From Brachybacterium ginsengisoli (GTDB lineage Bacteria > Actinomycetota > Actinomycetes > Actinomycetales > Dermabacteraceae): a DNA stretch of 64,000 nucleotides. Location of the stretch: assembly GCF_002407065.1 (NCBI RefSeq), contig NZ_CP023564.1, positions 1,674,001-1,738,000 of the forward strand, in the 5' to 3' direction. Shown here one piece after another: positions 1-8,028 of this stretch; the stretch's first letter is position 1; every line of letters begins with the position of its first letter. The position numbers and the translations under genes are program-made. Below the pieces are notes generated by a model that was not told the origin of the DNA, made no database searches, and saw nothing but the letters and a program-made list of their open reading frames with translations.

Positions 1-91
1 TCCAGCGACGCGAGGTGCGGCGGTGCGAGTGAGACACGGCCTTGCCGAAGCTGGGGCTCTTGGCGCAGATGTCACACGTGGAAGCAGCCAC
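1..91 (-). CDS. rpmB: 50S ribosomal protein L28 (N-terminal part)
   Basis: Thirty codons of L28 read on the minus strand from a GTG at 89-91 and run off the window edge. The protein begins [18 protein letters not shown] and continues into the [11 protein letters not shown] stretch typical of L28, a structural protein of the large ribosomal subunit. The CxxC pair (C6, C9) marks this as the zinc-binding type; the second pair would lie outside the window. An AGGAG ribosome site sits about 8 bases upstream of the GTG. It is divergent from recG across 270 bases. It was missed by length-filtered ORF finding because it is partial. Confidence 0.9.
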   Translation of the reverse strand, partial: MAASTCDICAKSPSFGKAVSHSHRRTSRRW

Positions 92-361
92 TGTCGTCTC
101 CTGGTACGTCGATGTTCTGATCGCGGTGCCCGCTCCACCCCCGCGCCGGTTCGGCGGGGTCGGTGACCTGGGTGAGCACGGAGGTGCGAACCCCCGGCGG
201 TCAGGGCAACCACGGAATCATAGCCCAGATGTCGCCCCGCCTGAAGGGGAGGACCGGTGCGGCGGCCTGTGGACTCCGCCACAGCATCGCAGTGCAGTGG
301 CACGATAGGACCTCGCAGGCCGCCGCACGGCCCCGCACATCGAGCACGAGGAGACGACCGG

Positions 362-2575
362 ATGGCCAGGAGGCAGGAGTCCGCCCGTGGCTCGATGCCG
401 CTGAAGGAGCTCCTGATCTCCAAGGAGTCCAAGGCGATGGCCTCCTTCGGCGTGCGCGACCTCGACACCATGCTGCGCTTCGCCCCCCGACGCTACGTGG
501 TCCCCGCCCCGCTGCGCTCCCTGCGGGAGATCCACCAGGGCGAGGAGGTCAGCGCCATCGTCGAGGTCGAGTCGGTGCACGACCGCGCGATGCGCAGCCG
601 CTACGGCTTCCTGCTCGAGGTCTCCGTCACCGATGGCACCGAGTCGCTGCCCCTCACCTTCTTCCTCACCAAGCAGCGTCAGGTCGACTGGCATCGGGGG
701 CGGCTCCCCATCGGTGCCCTGATCCTGGTGCGCGGCACCGTCGGCTATGACGACTACCGCAAGGCCCTGCAGCTCACCCACCCCGACTACGAACCCGTCG
801 AGGACACCGACGAGGGCCGCGCCTGGGCGCAGCGCCCCCGCCCCGTCTACCCGCTCAAGCAGAACATCGCGCAGGGCACCATGCGCTCGGCCACGGAGAA
901 GGGCCTCGAGTACGCCGGCTCCCTCAGCCGCACCGTTCCCGAGGAGGTGATCACCCGCCGCGGCCTGCCCTCGCTGGAGGAGGCGGTGCGCCTCGTCCAC
1001 GTCCCCCTCACCACCGAGGACACCCGACGGGGCATGGCCCACCTCCGCTACGAGGAGGCCTTCATCCTGCAGTCCGTCTTCGCCCAGCGGCGAGCGCAGG
1101 ATGAGCGCACCCCGGCTCCGGTCCTCTCTGCCGACGGGCCCCTGCAGGGGCTGTTCGACGAGCGCCTGCCCTTCGAGCTCACCGCGGGCCAGCGGGAGAT
1201 CGGCGACGAGCTCGCCGCGCGGATCGCCCACGGCCATCCGACCAGCGCACTGCTCCAGGGGGACGTCGGCTCCGGCAAGACGGTCGTCGCCCTGCGCGCC
1301 ATGCTCCGCGCCGTGGACTCCGGCCACCAGGCCGCCCTGCTCGCCCCCACCGAGGTGCTCGCCGAGCAGCACCACCGCACGCTCACCACCCTGCTCGGCG
1401 AGCTCGCGCGCGCCGGCCAGCTCGACGCCCATCCCGAGGCCACCCGCGTGCGCCTGCTCACCGGCTCCCAGCGCACATCGCGCCGTCGCGAGACCCTGCT
1501 CGACGTGACCTCGGGCCAGGCGGGCATCGTCGTCGGCACCCACGCCCTGCTCACCGAGAGCGTCGGGTTCGCCTCCCTGGGCCTGGTCGTGATCGACGAG
1601 CAGCACCGCTTCGGCGTGGACCATCGCCGACGCCTGCGCGCCAAGGGGCCCTCCGGGCAGAGCCCGCACGTCATCGTCATGACCGCCACCCCGATCCCGC
1701 GCACCGCGGCTCTCGCCACCGTCGGCGACCTCGACGTCCTGACCCTGCGCGAGAGCCCCGGCCGGCGCGCCGGGGTCACCAGCTTCGTGGTCCACGAGAA
1801 GCTGCCCGCCTGGGAGCAGCGGATGTGGCAGCGCGCCGCGGAGGAGATCGCCGCAGGTCGGCAGGTGTTCGTGGTCTGCGCCCGCATCGACGAGGACGAG
1901 GCGGACGCCCCGGCGCCGCCGCTCCTGGACGAGGACGGCACGGAGCGGACGCCCGCCCTCGAGCCCGCCCGCGGCGTGCATCAGAGCGCCCTCCGGATCG
2001 CCGAACGGCCCGAGCTCGCCGGCGCCCGGATCGGGATCCTCCACGGCCGCCTCAGCGCAGAGGAGAAGCAGCACGTCATGAAGCAGATGGTCGACGGCGA
2101 GATCGATCTCCTGGTCTCGACCACCGTCATCGAGGTGGGTGTCGACGTTCCCAACGCCTCCGTGATGATCGTGCTGGACGCCGAGCGCTTCGGCGTCTCC
2201 CAGCTGCACCAGCTTCGTGGCCGGGTGGGCCGCGCCGAGCACCCGGGCATCGCGTTCTTCGACACCAGCGCCGTGGTGGGGCAGGAGCATTCCCAGCACC
2301 TGCAGCGCATCGCCGACGCCGCCGACGGCTTCGAGCTCGCCGAGCTGGACCTGCGCCGCCGCGGAGCGGGCGACCTGGTGGGGGAGGAGCAGTCCGGCCT
2401 CCAGCGCACCCTGAAGCACCTCGATGTGCTGCGCGATTCCCGCGCGATCGAGCAGGCCCGCGAGGACGCCTTCGCCGTCGTCGCCTCCGACCCCGAGCTG
2501 ACCGCCCATCCCGCTCTCGCCGGCGCCATCGAGGACCGCCTGCGGGACGCCGACCCCGACGTGGAGAGGAGCTGA
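362..2575 (+). CDS. recG: ATP-dependent DNA helicase RecG
   Basis: RecG is a cytoplasmic SF2 helicase that regresses stalled replication forks and branch-migrates Holliday junctions. The 737-aa protein has the family length. An N-terminal wedge/OB region is followed by Walker A GDVGSGKT (residues 300-307), the DEQH box (412-415) in VIDEQHRFGVDHR, the TATPIPRT motif and a C-terminal helicase domain with QLRGRVGR. The ATG at 362 was chosen because GAGGAG lies 8 bases upstream; an in-frame ATG at 257 has no such site and adds 35 unconserved residues. rsmD starts 1 base after the stop, so the two are probably co-transcribed. Confidence 0.96.
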   Translation: MARRQESARGSMPLKELLISKESKAMASFGVRDLDTMLRFAPRRYVVPAPLRSLREIHQGEEVSAIVEVESVHDRAMRSRYGFLLEVSVTDGTESLPLTFFLTKQRQVDWHRGRLPIGALILVRGTVGYDDYRKALQLTHPDYEPVEDTDEGRAWAQRPRPVYPLKQNIAQGTMRSATEKGLEYAGSLSRTVPEEVITRRGLPSLEEAVRLVHVPLTTEDTRRGMAHLRYEEAFILQSVFAQRRAQDERTPAPVLSADGPLQGLFDERLPFELTAGQREIGDELAARIAHGHPTSALLQGDVGSGKTVVALRAMLRAVDSGHQAALLAPTEVLAEQHHRTLTTLLGELARAGQLDAHPEATRVRLLTGSQRTSRRRETLLDVTSGQAGIVVGTHALLTESVGFASLGLVVIDEQHRFGVDHRRRLRAKGPSGQSPHVIVMTATPIPRTAALATVGDLDVLTLRESPGRRAGVTSFVVHEKLPAWEQRMWQRAAEEIAAGRQVFVVCARIDEDEADAPAPPLLDEDGTERTPALEPARGVHQSALRIAERPELAGARIGILHGRLSAEEKQHVMKQMVDGEIDLLVSTTVIEVGVDVPNASVMIVLDAERFGVSQLHQLRGRVGRAEHPGIAFFDTSAVVGQEHSQHLQRIADAADGFELAELDLRRRGAGDLVGEEQSGLQRTLKHLDVLRDSRAIEQAREDAFAVVASDPELTAHPALAGAIEDRLRDADPDVERS

Positions 2576-2576
2576 C

Positions 2577-3131
2577 ATGCCGCGCATCGTCTCCGGCACC
2601 CTGGGGGGCCGCACCATCCCCGGCCCGCCCGGGAAGGGCACCCGACCCACCTCCGACAAGGTCCGCGAGGCCCTGTTCAACCGCCTCGAGGGCTGGGACG
2701 CCCTCGTCGGCGCCCGCGTTCTCGACCTCTACGCCGGGACCGGAGCGCTGGCCTTCGAGGCCCTCTCCCGCGGTGCCGCGCACGCTCTGCTGGTCGAGCT
2801 CCACGGGCCGACGGCCAAGCAGCTGCGGCGCACCGCGGCGGAGCTCGGGCTCGCCGACCGCCTGGACGTCCGCGCCGGCAGGGCGACGACCGCCGCGTCC
2901 TCCCTCTCCGGTCACGGCGCGAGCCTCGTCTTCCTGGACCCGCCCTACGACGTGCCCACCGAGGCGCTCGAGGAGCTGCTGCTCACGCTCCGTCCGGCGC
3001 TGGAGGATGAGGCGCTCGTCGTGATCGAGCGCTCCTCGCGCACCCGCCCGATCGCCTGGCCCGAGGGCTGGGGCGACGACGGCACCAAGTCCTACGGAGA
3101 GACGGTCCTGCAGTTCGGCGGGCCCGCCTGA
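2577..3131 (+). CDS. rsmD: 16S rRNA (guanine(966)-N(2))-methyltransferase RsmD
   Basis: Class I SAM-dependent methyltransferase that modifies G966 of 16S rRNA during small-subunit assembly. The 184-aa protein shows the SAM-binding LDLYAGTG (residues 49-56) and the catalytic DPPYD (121-125), and it opens with the family signature PRIVSGTLGGR. It follows recG by one base; a GAGAGG sequence in the end of recG supplies the ribosome site. recG-rsmD-coaD is a common actinobacterial neighbourhood, but here accessory genes are inserted between rsmD and coaD. Confidence 0.95.
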   Translation: MPRIVSGTLGGRTIPGPPGKGTRPTSDKVREALFNRLEGWDALVGARVLDLYAGTGALAFEALSRGAAHALLVELHGPTAKQLRRTAAELGLADRLDVRAGRATTAASSLSGHGASLVFLDPPYDVPTEALEELLLTLRPALEDEALVVIERSSRTRPIAWPEGWGDDGTKSYGETVLQFGGPA

Positions 3132-3140
3132 GGGGCGGGC

Positions 3141-3656
3141 TCATCGGGTCATACGGATCTCGCGGAGGTCGCCGAGAGCGGCATCGACCGTCAGTACTCC
3201 GTCGGCGCGGAAGCCCTCCTTCTCGTAGAAGCGCCTCGCCCGGGGGTTGTCCTCGACCACCCAGAGGTAAGCCGGACGATCCTGCAGCAGGTCCCGCACC
3301 AGGGCCTGCGCGAGACCGGTGCCGTGGAAGGCGGAGTCGACGTTCAGCGCCTGGAGCTCGAGCGGACGCGGCGCCTCCTCGTCCCGCGAGGGACCGACCG
3401 TGAGGAAGCCGACGGGCGCGCCGTCCGGCCCGCGCCCGATTCGGAGCCGTTCGGAGAGCTGCGCCGACGACCGCTGCTCGAGCGTCCGATGCCACATCGT
3501 GCGGCGCGAGGCGAGCTCGTCGGCGCCGAGCGCATGCTCCGGGAGGATCCCTGTGTAGGCCTGCCGCCACACCCGGTGGTGGAGCTCGGCGAGAGCATCG
3601 GCGTCCTCGGGCGTCGGCAGGTCAAGCGTGAAGGCGGGGGCCGGAGCGGGAGTCAT
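3141..3656 (-). CDS. GNAT family N-acetyltransferase
   Basis: A 171-aa acetyltransferase fold. The N-terminal TPEDADALAELHHRVW is the first GNAT strand and helix, and GTGLAQALVRDLL is the acetyl-CoA pyrophosphate loop (motif A). VVEDNPRARRFYEKEGF is the C-terminal motif of acetyltransferases acting on small molecules or protein N-termini. The substrate cannot be told. The start at 3656 is preferred over an in-frame ATG at 3692 because TACCCT lies exactly 6 bases before it, the leaderless pattern seen across this window. It converges with rsmD across 9 bases. Confidence 0.85.
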   Translation of the reverse strand: MTPAPAPAFTLDLPTPEDADALAELHHRVWRQAYTGILPEHALGADELASRRTMWHRTLEQRSSAQLSERLRIGRGPDGAPVGFLTVGPSRDEEAPRPLELQALNVDSAFHGTGLAQALVRDLLQDRPAYLWVVEDNPRARRFYEKEGFRADGVLTVDAALGDLREIRMTR

Positions 3657-3662
3657 CGCCTC

Positions 3663-3668
3663 AGGGTA
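3663..3668 (-). promoter_or_regulatory. Leaderless -10 box of the GNAT gene
   Basis: TACCCT, then 6 bases, then the ATG at 3656. The transcript would begin at the start codon. Confidence 0.55.
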
Positions 3669-3835
3669 GGGGTCGACAGATACGTCGTCCACAATATTCC
3701 GAGAGGTATTGCGGGGCGACCGGACATGTGTATTCAGCGGGTTCCGATTCTGACCTCGAAGTTCACTGCAACCGTCAGCGGTCTGCGCTCAGGTTGTGGT
3801 GCTGCACGGCGGGCACAGTGCCAGGTGACCGATGG

Positions 3836-3902
3836 GTATCCACAGAATGTGCGTTCCTTGTGGAAGAGTCGACCTTTCCTCCACAGGCATTGGTTATCCG
3901 CA
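3836..3902. repeat. Alternating TCCACA / TGTGGA half-sites
   Basis: TCCACA begins at 3839, its complement TGTGGA at 3859, and TCCACA again at 3880. Spacings of 20 and 21 bases are about two helical turns. A degenerate TTATCCGCA follows at 3894-3902, and another TCGTCCACA lies at 3685-3693. They resemble half of the DnaA box (TTNTCCACA), but the 5' bases are poorly matched. They may be operator half-sites of an unknown protein. Confidence 0.4.
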
Positions 3903-4022
3903 TTCTGAGGGGATCTCCGTCGATTCCTGGTGCACGTCGAACAGGTGATCCAAATTGAGGTGAGGATCGACGGAGGGCGGCCCGGTCCAGCGGTACTCGA
4001 CGGAGAGCAGAGAGGGGGCGTC

Positions 4023-5594
4023 ATGGGGGAGCTCATCGAGCGTTCCGAGGGGCGGCTCCGGCCGGCGGCGTCTCCCCGCCCCTCGCGGCCTCGAGGGATC
4101 TCCCCGTCGTCAGGTCCCTCCGCGCCCACCGGCCCGCCCCGCGCCGTCGTGCGGGCTCGTCGGCCCCTCACCCCGCAGGCGCTCGTCGAGCGCGCCGATG
4201 TCGTACTCCGCAGCGTCGAGGCGGAGACCGTGCTGCGGATCCATCGGCGCCGACGGGAGCTGCAGGCCGCCCTCTACGTCGACGAGATGCACGACCTCGC
4301 CTCGCTCTGGTCCGAGGGCGACGAGCACGACGAGAAGACCCTCCATGCCCTCGCCGCCGCGGCGGCGCTCCGGGTGAAGCTCCCGCGCGGCGAGGACCGG
4401 CTGCGCGATGCGCATGTCGCGGTCGAGCATCTCCCGGCCTGCTTCGCCCGCGCAGGTCGTGGCGAGCTCCCCATCGACTGGTTCGAGTGGCTGATCCGCA
4501 GCGTCCTGCGGCTCGCTCCCGCCCAGCGCCTCCAGGTCGACGAGCGCGTGGCGGCCTGGCAGCTCGAGGCGATCGACGTCGAGCGCTTCTACAGCGACCT
4601 GCGCATCCTCGTCGAGTGGTTCGGTCGCGCCGCTGTCCAGGAGAGCCCCGAGGAGCAGCGTGGCGTGCACCTCCAGCCCTCGTCGGACAGCGATGGAACA
4701 GCCTGCCTCATGATCCGCGGCCCCCTCCCGGAGCTCGCCGCCTTCGGCCATCGCCTCGACGCCGCCGCCCGCACCGTGCAGGACGCCCAGCGTCGCGCGC
4801 TCCGCGACGGAACCCCCATCCCCTTCGATCTCGACGGTGACGTCGCGAGACAGGGAGAGCACATGTCTCTCGAGGCGCTCCGCTATGAGGTCGCGCTGCG
4901 CTCCGCACTGACCACGGGCGCTGTGGAGGTGCCCGAGCCGAGCTTCCGGATCTCGGTCGTGGTGCCGGTCCTCACGCTGCTGGGCCTCTCCCACGCCCCG
5001 GCGACCCTGGACGGCACGATCCCGATCCCGGCCCGGATGGCGCGCCGCCTGGTGGCTCAGGCGCCCGCCTTCGAACGGGTGCTCACCGACCCGATCTCCG
5101 GCGCGTACCTCGCCTCCGCCTCGCGCACCTACCGGCCCACCGCCGCGATGGCCGAGCACCTGCGGCTGATCGACCCGATCTGCGCCGTCCCCACCTGCAG
5201 CCGCAACGTCATGACCATCGGCGAGGCGGACCGCATCGAGGAGTTCGACCTCGAGCATCCCGCTCGAGGCGGACCAACCTCCCTCGACAACCTCCACCGC
5301 CTGTGCCGACGGCACCATCGGCTGGAGACCACCGGCGGGCTCGATCCGCAACGGGACCCCCGCACCGGCGCCACCCGCTGGCGGATCGGCGACGCCGCGG
5401 TCAGCGAGGTCGCCGGGAACACGGATCTGGTCACCAGGGAGCTCGGAGCACGGCTCGAGCGAGCCTGGGAGCAGCACCAGGCAGATGTCGAGGTCGACGC
5501 GCTCACGCGCCTCGGCGTCCTCGACGAGTCGCCCGCAGAGATCGCGGATCGCGAAGAGGCCCACCGGTGGGGGATGCACCTCATGGAGCACTAG
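4023..5594 (+). CDS. DUF222 / HNH endonuclease domain protein (13E12 repeat family type)
   Basis: A 523-aa protein with a long helical DUF222-like N-terminal region and a C-terminal HNH nuclease domain. C387 and C392 form a zinc-knuckle pair, DLEH (409-412) carries the catalytic Asp-His type motif, and C428, H431 and H432 lie in LCRRHHRLET. This family is widespread and multi-copy in actinobacteria (REP13E12 genes of mycobacteria are relatives). Its biological role is not settled. The ATG at 4023 was chosen for the GAGAGGGGG upstream; in-frame codons back to 3930 lack a ribosome site. The lower-GC upstream DNA could hint at transfer. Confidence 0.85.
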   Translation: MGELIERSEGRLRPAASPRPSRPRGISPSSGPSAPTGPPRAVVRARRPLTPQALVERADVVLRSVEAETVLRIHRRRRELQAALYVDEMHDLASLWSEGDEHDEKTLHALAAAAALRVKLPRGEDRLRDAHVAVEHLPACFARAGRGELPIDWFEWLIRSVLRLAPAQRLQVDERVAAWQLEAIDVERFYSDLRILVEWFGRAAVQESPEEQRGVHLQPSSDSDGTACLMIRGPLPELAAFGHRLDAAARTVQDAQRRALRDGTPIPFDLDGDVARQGEHMSLEALRYEVALRSALTTGAVEVPEPSFRISVVVPVLTLLGLSHAPATLDGTIPIPARMARRLVAQAPAFERVLTDPISGAYLASASRTYRPTAAMAEHLRLIDPICAVPTCSRNVMTIGEADRIEEFDLEHPARGGPTSLDNLHRLCRRHHRLETTGGLDPQRDPRTGATRWRIGDAAVSEVAGNTDLVTRELGARLERAWEQHQADVEVDALTRLGVLDESPAEIADREEAHRWGMHLMEH

Positions 5595-5687
5595 TCCCGC
5601 CCGGAGTACGACGAGGCCGATGACCCCGATCCCCCTCCGCTCCACCCCCTCCCGCATCACGCCCCGCCGCCGTTCTGACCGGCGGAC

Positions 5688-5693
5688 TACGCT
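5688..5693 (+). promoter_or_regulatory. Leaderless -10 box of the RimJ-type acetyltransferase
   Basis: TACGCT, then 6 bases, then the GTG at 5700, in the 105-base gap after the HNH gene. Confidence 0.55.
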
Positions 5694-5699
5694 GGCCCG

Positions 5700-6281
5700 G
5701 TGAAGATCGCGCTCTCCGACCTCGACTGGCCCCGCCGCACCGACCGGCTCGAACTGCGACCGGGGCGGCCGGAGGACGCCGCGGCGATCTGGCCCTGGTA
5801 CCGCCTGCCCGAGGTGCAGAAGTGGACCACCACGCTCAGCCCCACGCTCGAGGCGCATCAGCAGTGGTGGGACGGGACTCTCGACAGTTGTGTGGTGGGC
5901 CTCCTCGACGGCGCGATCGTCGCCAGCGGCAAGGCCGAGGTCCAGGACGCCTGGTCCCAGGCGGACATGCGGGAGCAGGCCGCCGGACAGCAGGCCGAGA
6001 TCGGCTGGGTGCTGGATCCGACGGTGCACGGACGCGGCCTCGGCACCGAGTTCGCCGCCGCCCTCCTCGACCTCGCGATCGACGACCTCGGGGTCCGGCG
6101 CGTGGAGGCGGCCTGCTTCGCGGAGAACCTCGCCTCACGACGCGTCATGGAGAAGATCGGCCTGCGCCACGAGGGCACCTTCCGCGAGGAGTCGCTCCAC
6201 CGCAGCGGTCGCTGGCTGGACGGCATGTCCTACGCCCTTCTCGCGAGCGAGCACCGCGAGCGCCGGTCGGGCACCCCCTGA
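5700..6281 (+). CDS. GNAT acetyltransferase, RimJ/RimL-like
   Basis: A 193-aa acetyltransferase of the ribosomal-protein-serine/alanine type (Acetyltransf_3 fold). RTDRLELRPGRPEDA is the N-terminal strand, IGWVLDPTVHGRGLGTE holds the acetyl-CoA loop, and FAENLASRRVMEKIGL followed by HEGTFREE is the family's C-terminal signature. It could modify a ribosomal protein N-terminus or a small amine; the sequence does not decide. The GTG start is supported by the -10 hexamer 6 bases upstream. It converges with the VOC gene with one base between stops. Confidence 0.88.
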   Translation: MKIALSDLDWPRRTDRLELRPGRPEDAAAIWPWYRLPEVQKWTTTLSPTLEAHQQWWDGTLDSCVVGLLDGAIVASGKAEVQDAWSQADMREQAAGQQAEIGWVLDPTVHGRGLGTEFAAALLDLAIDDLGVRRVEAACFAENLASRRVMEKIGLRHEGTFREESLHRSGRWLDGMSYALLASEHRERRSGTP

Positions 6282-6282
6282 A

Positions 6283-6717
6283 CTACCCCCAGGCCGCGGC
6301 GTCGGTGAGGCAGAAGGGGTGACCTGCGGGGTCACGCAGCACGATCCAGGTCTCGCCCGGCTGCTCGGCGACGCGCTCCGCGCCGAGCTCCATGCAGCGG
6401 CCCGCCGCCGCCTCGAGATCCTGCACCGCCAGGTCGAAGTGGAACTGCTTGTGCCCGTCATCGGGCCAGGACGGCGCCCGATGATCCGGCACCGCGCCGA
6501 TCCCCAGCGCATGCGCGGGCCCGGTGAGCATCGCGTACTCCGGTGTGGAGACCGCGATCGGCCAGCCCAGCACCGCGGACCAGAAGGTGGCCAGGGGCTC
6601 GGGATCGATCGCGTCGAGGGTGATCATCGCCAGTCGGGCGACGGGCTGAGGATCCGCGGGGGCGCCGGCGTCGGTGGGGTCTGCGTCCGTGGAGAATGAG
6701 GTCGTGGTGTCGGTCAT
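6283..6717 (-). CDS. VOC (glyoxalase/bleomycin-resistance fold) family protein
   Basis: A 144-aa vicinal-oxygen-chelate protein. It begins RLAMITLDAIDPEPLATFWSA, the usual first beta-alpha unit, and ends in the IVLRDPAGHPFCLTD motif. The core is KQFHFDLAVQDLEAA. Members include metal-dependent lyases, dioxygenases and drug-binding proteins, and the substrate is not evident. It is divergent from the AraC regulator with only 18 bases between start codons, so the regulator may control it. Confidence 0.85.
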   Translation of the reverse strand: MTDTTTSFSTDADPTDAGAPADPQPVARLAMITLDAIDPEPLATFWSAVLGWPIAVSTPEYAMLTGPAHALGIGAVPDHRAPSWPDDGHKQFHFDLAVQDLEAAAGRCMELGAERVAEQPGETWIVLRDPAGHPFCLTDAAAWG

Positions 6718-6723
6718 GCCTGC

Positions 6724-6730
6724 CACACTG
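6724..6730. promoter_or_regulatory. Overlapping back-to-back -10 boxes for VOC and AraC genes
   Basis: On the plus strand CACACT (6724-6729) lies 6 bases before the AraC start at 6736. On the minus strand CAGTGT (6730-6725) lies 7 bases before the VOC start at 6717. The two hexamers share five base pairs, so both genes would be leaderless and compete for one polymerase site. Confidence 0.45.
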
Positions 6731-6735
6731 CCTCC

Positions 6736-7620
6736 ATGAGCACCCCGGGCGCTTGGACGAAGGCGACACCTGCGCCTGCCCACATGCTCGGCCATGTGCT
6801 CCGGCCCGACGAGCTGCTCCGCCATTCCCGGTACGACCACGCGGAGCCCGCCCCGGCGCTGCGGCGCTGGGTCGAGCGGTACTGGTCGGTGACCTGGCAG
6901 CTGCCGCCGGGCCAGGAGCGCGTGGCGAGCACGCTCGACGACCCCGGCATACACCTCACCCATGAATGGGGCGGAGTCCGCAGGGCGGGCGCCGGCGGCG
7001 CGGGGGACTGGATCACCGGGCCCGTCGCCCGGGGCCGCTTCGACGTGACCCAGCACGGCGCCGGAGGCGTGGTCGGCGTGCGCTTCCGCCTCGGGGGCAC
7101 GACCGCCTTCACGACCGCGGCACCGTCAGAGATCCGCGACCGCACCGTCCGGGCGGCGGACTGGTTCCGGCGCGGTGACCTCGTTCTGCCTGACCTCCCC
7201 GACCTCCCCGACACCGCGACCGCCGCCGCGACCGCCTTCGATTCCTGGCTGCTGGCGCTCGAGCCCCGCGAGGCGCCCGGATTCGCCGAGTTCACGCAGA
7301 TCCTCGGCCTGCTGGACGACCCTGCGGTGACCGGCACCGCGGAGCTCGAGCGTCGCTCGGGCCACGGGACCCGAACCCTCCAGCGACGCTTCCACCGCTT
7401 CCTCGGCGTGGGGCCCAAGCGCATGATCCTGCGGGCCCGGGTGATCGACGCGGTGGCGGCCATCGACCGGGGCGATCGCCGGTCTCTCGGCGAGCTGGCG
7501 CACGATCTGGGCTGGTACGACCAGCCCCACTTCGACCGCGACTTCCGCGCCGTGACCGGCACCGCGCCCTCGGCCTATGCCCGCACGGCCGCGGTGCGAG
7601 GACCGATACTGGGTCTATGA
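6736..7620 (+). CDS. AraC family transcriptional regulator
   Basis: A 294-aa protein with an N-terminal DUF6597-like segment (YDHAEPAPALRRWVERYWSVTWQLP) and a C-terminal AraC helix-turn-helix pair at about residues 200-285. The second half LGELAHDLGWYDQPHFDRDFRAV is the classic HTH_18 recognition region. Such proteins bind DNA as transcription activators or repressors; the ligand is unknown. The ATG at 6736 follows a -10-like hexamer by 6 bases. Its stop overlaps the next gene's start by 4 bases. Confidence 0.88.
   Translation: MSTPGAWTKATPAPAHMLGHVLRPDELLRHSRYDHAEPAPALRRWVERYWSVTWQLPPGQERVASTLDDPGIHLTHEWGGVRRAGAGGAGDWITGPVARGRFDVTQHGAGGVVGVRFRLGGTTAFTTAAPSEIRDRTVRAADWFRRGDLVLPDLPDLPDTATAAATAFDSWLLALEPREAPGFAEFTQILGLLDDPAVTGTAELERRSGHGTRTLQRRFHRFLGVGPKRMILRARVIDAVAAIDRGDRRSLGELAHDLGWYDQPHFDRDFRAVTGTAPSAYARTAAVRGPILGL
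7605..7610 (+). promoter_or_regulatory. Possible leaderless -10 box inside the AraC 3' end
   Basis: GATACT, then 6 bases, then the ATG at 7617. It could give the DUF3224 gene its own leaderless transcript in addition to readthrough. Confidence 0.35.
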
Positions 7621-7997
7621 CCACCCACCGCGCCACCTTCACCGTCGACCTCACCCCCGGCGAGCCGGTCCCCGGCGCCGCCGGTCGCTTCGAGCTGTCC
7701 AAGACCTGGGGCGGAGGTGCCGCCGGCACCTCGCGCGGCGTCATGCTCACCGCCGGCGACCCCGCCACCGGCAGCGCCTCCTACGTCGCCAGCGAGCTCT
7801 TCGAGGGGACGCTCGACGGGCGGGAGGGCACGCTCGCCCTCCAGCAGCTCGGCACCATGGCCGGCGGCGATCCCGAGCTGCAGTACGTGATCGCCCCCGG
7901 CTCCGGCACCGGTGAGCTCGCGGGCCTCACCGGCACCCTCCTCATCGGCACGATCGACGAGGACGGCACCCACCACGTCACCATCGAGCTCGACTGA
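7617..7997 (+). CDS. DUF3224 family protein
   Basis: A 126-aa protein of the DUF3224 family, a small predicted beta-barrel (avidin/AOC-barrel-like). Typical features are ELSKTWGGGAAGTSRGVML and a C-terminal GSGTGELAGLTGTLLI. No catalytic residues are recognised and the function is unknown. It overlaps the AraC gene by ATGA, which suggests translational coupling. An independent -10-like hexamer lies 6 bases upstream. Confidence 0.85.
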   Translation: MTTHRATFTVDLTPGEPVPGAAGRFELSKTWGGGAAGTSRGVMLTAGDPATGSASYVASELFEGTLDGREGTLALQQLGTMAGGDPELQYVIAPGSGTGELAGLTGTLLIGTIDEDGTHHVTIELD

Positions 7998-8016
7998 TCC
8001 GTCCAGCCCGGCGCAT

Positions 8017-8022
8017 TAGAGT
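8017..8022 (+). promoter_or_regulatory. Leaderless -10 box of coaD
   Basis: TAGAGT, then 6 bases, then the ATG at 8029. Confidence 0.6.
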
Positions 8023-8028
8023 GGCGCC

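Larger units (their letters stand above)
3657..4022. other. Lower-GC intergenic region with TCCACA repeats
   Basis: 366 bases between the divergent GNAT and HNH genes. By eye it is clearly less GC-rich than its neighbours. It carries the alternating TCCACA/TGTGGA elements listed separately and, near 4010, a purine-rich ribosome site for the HNH gene. I see no other gene in it. Confidence 0.6.

Noticed and set aside
218..2680. An 820-codon open frame antisense to recG
   Set aside because: High GC makes long antisense frames common. The translated sequence is repetitive Gly/Ala/Arg/His with no domain, while recG on the other strand has every helicase motif.
3836..3902. A replication origin suggested by DnaA-box-like words
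   Set aside because: No dnaA, dnaN or gyr genes, no clear AT-rich unwinding element, and the box matches are degenerate. Kept only as an unexplained repeat array.
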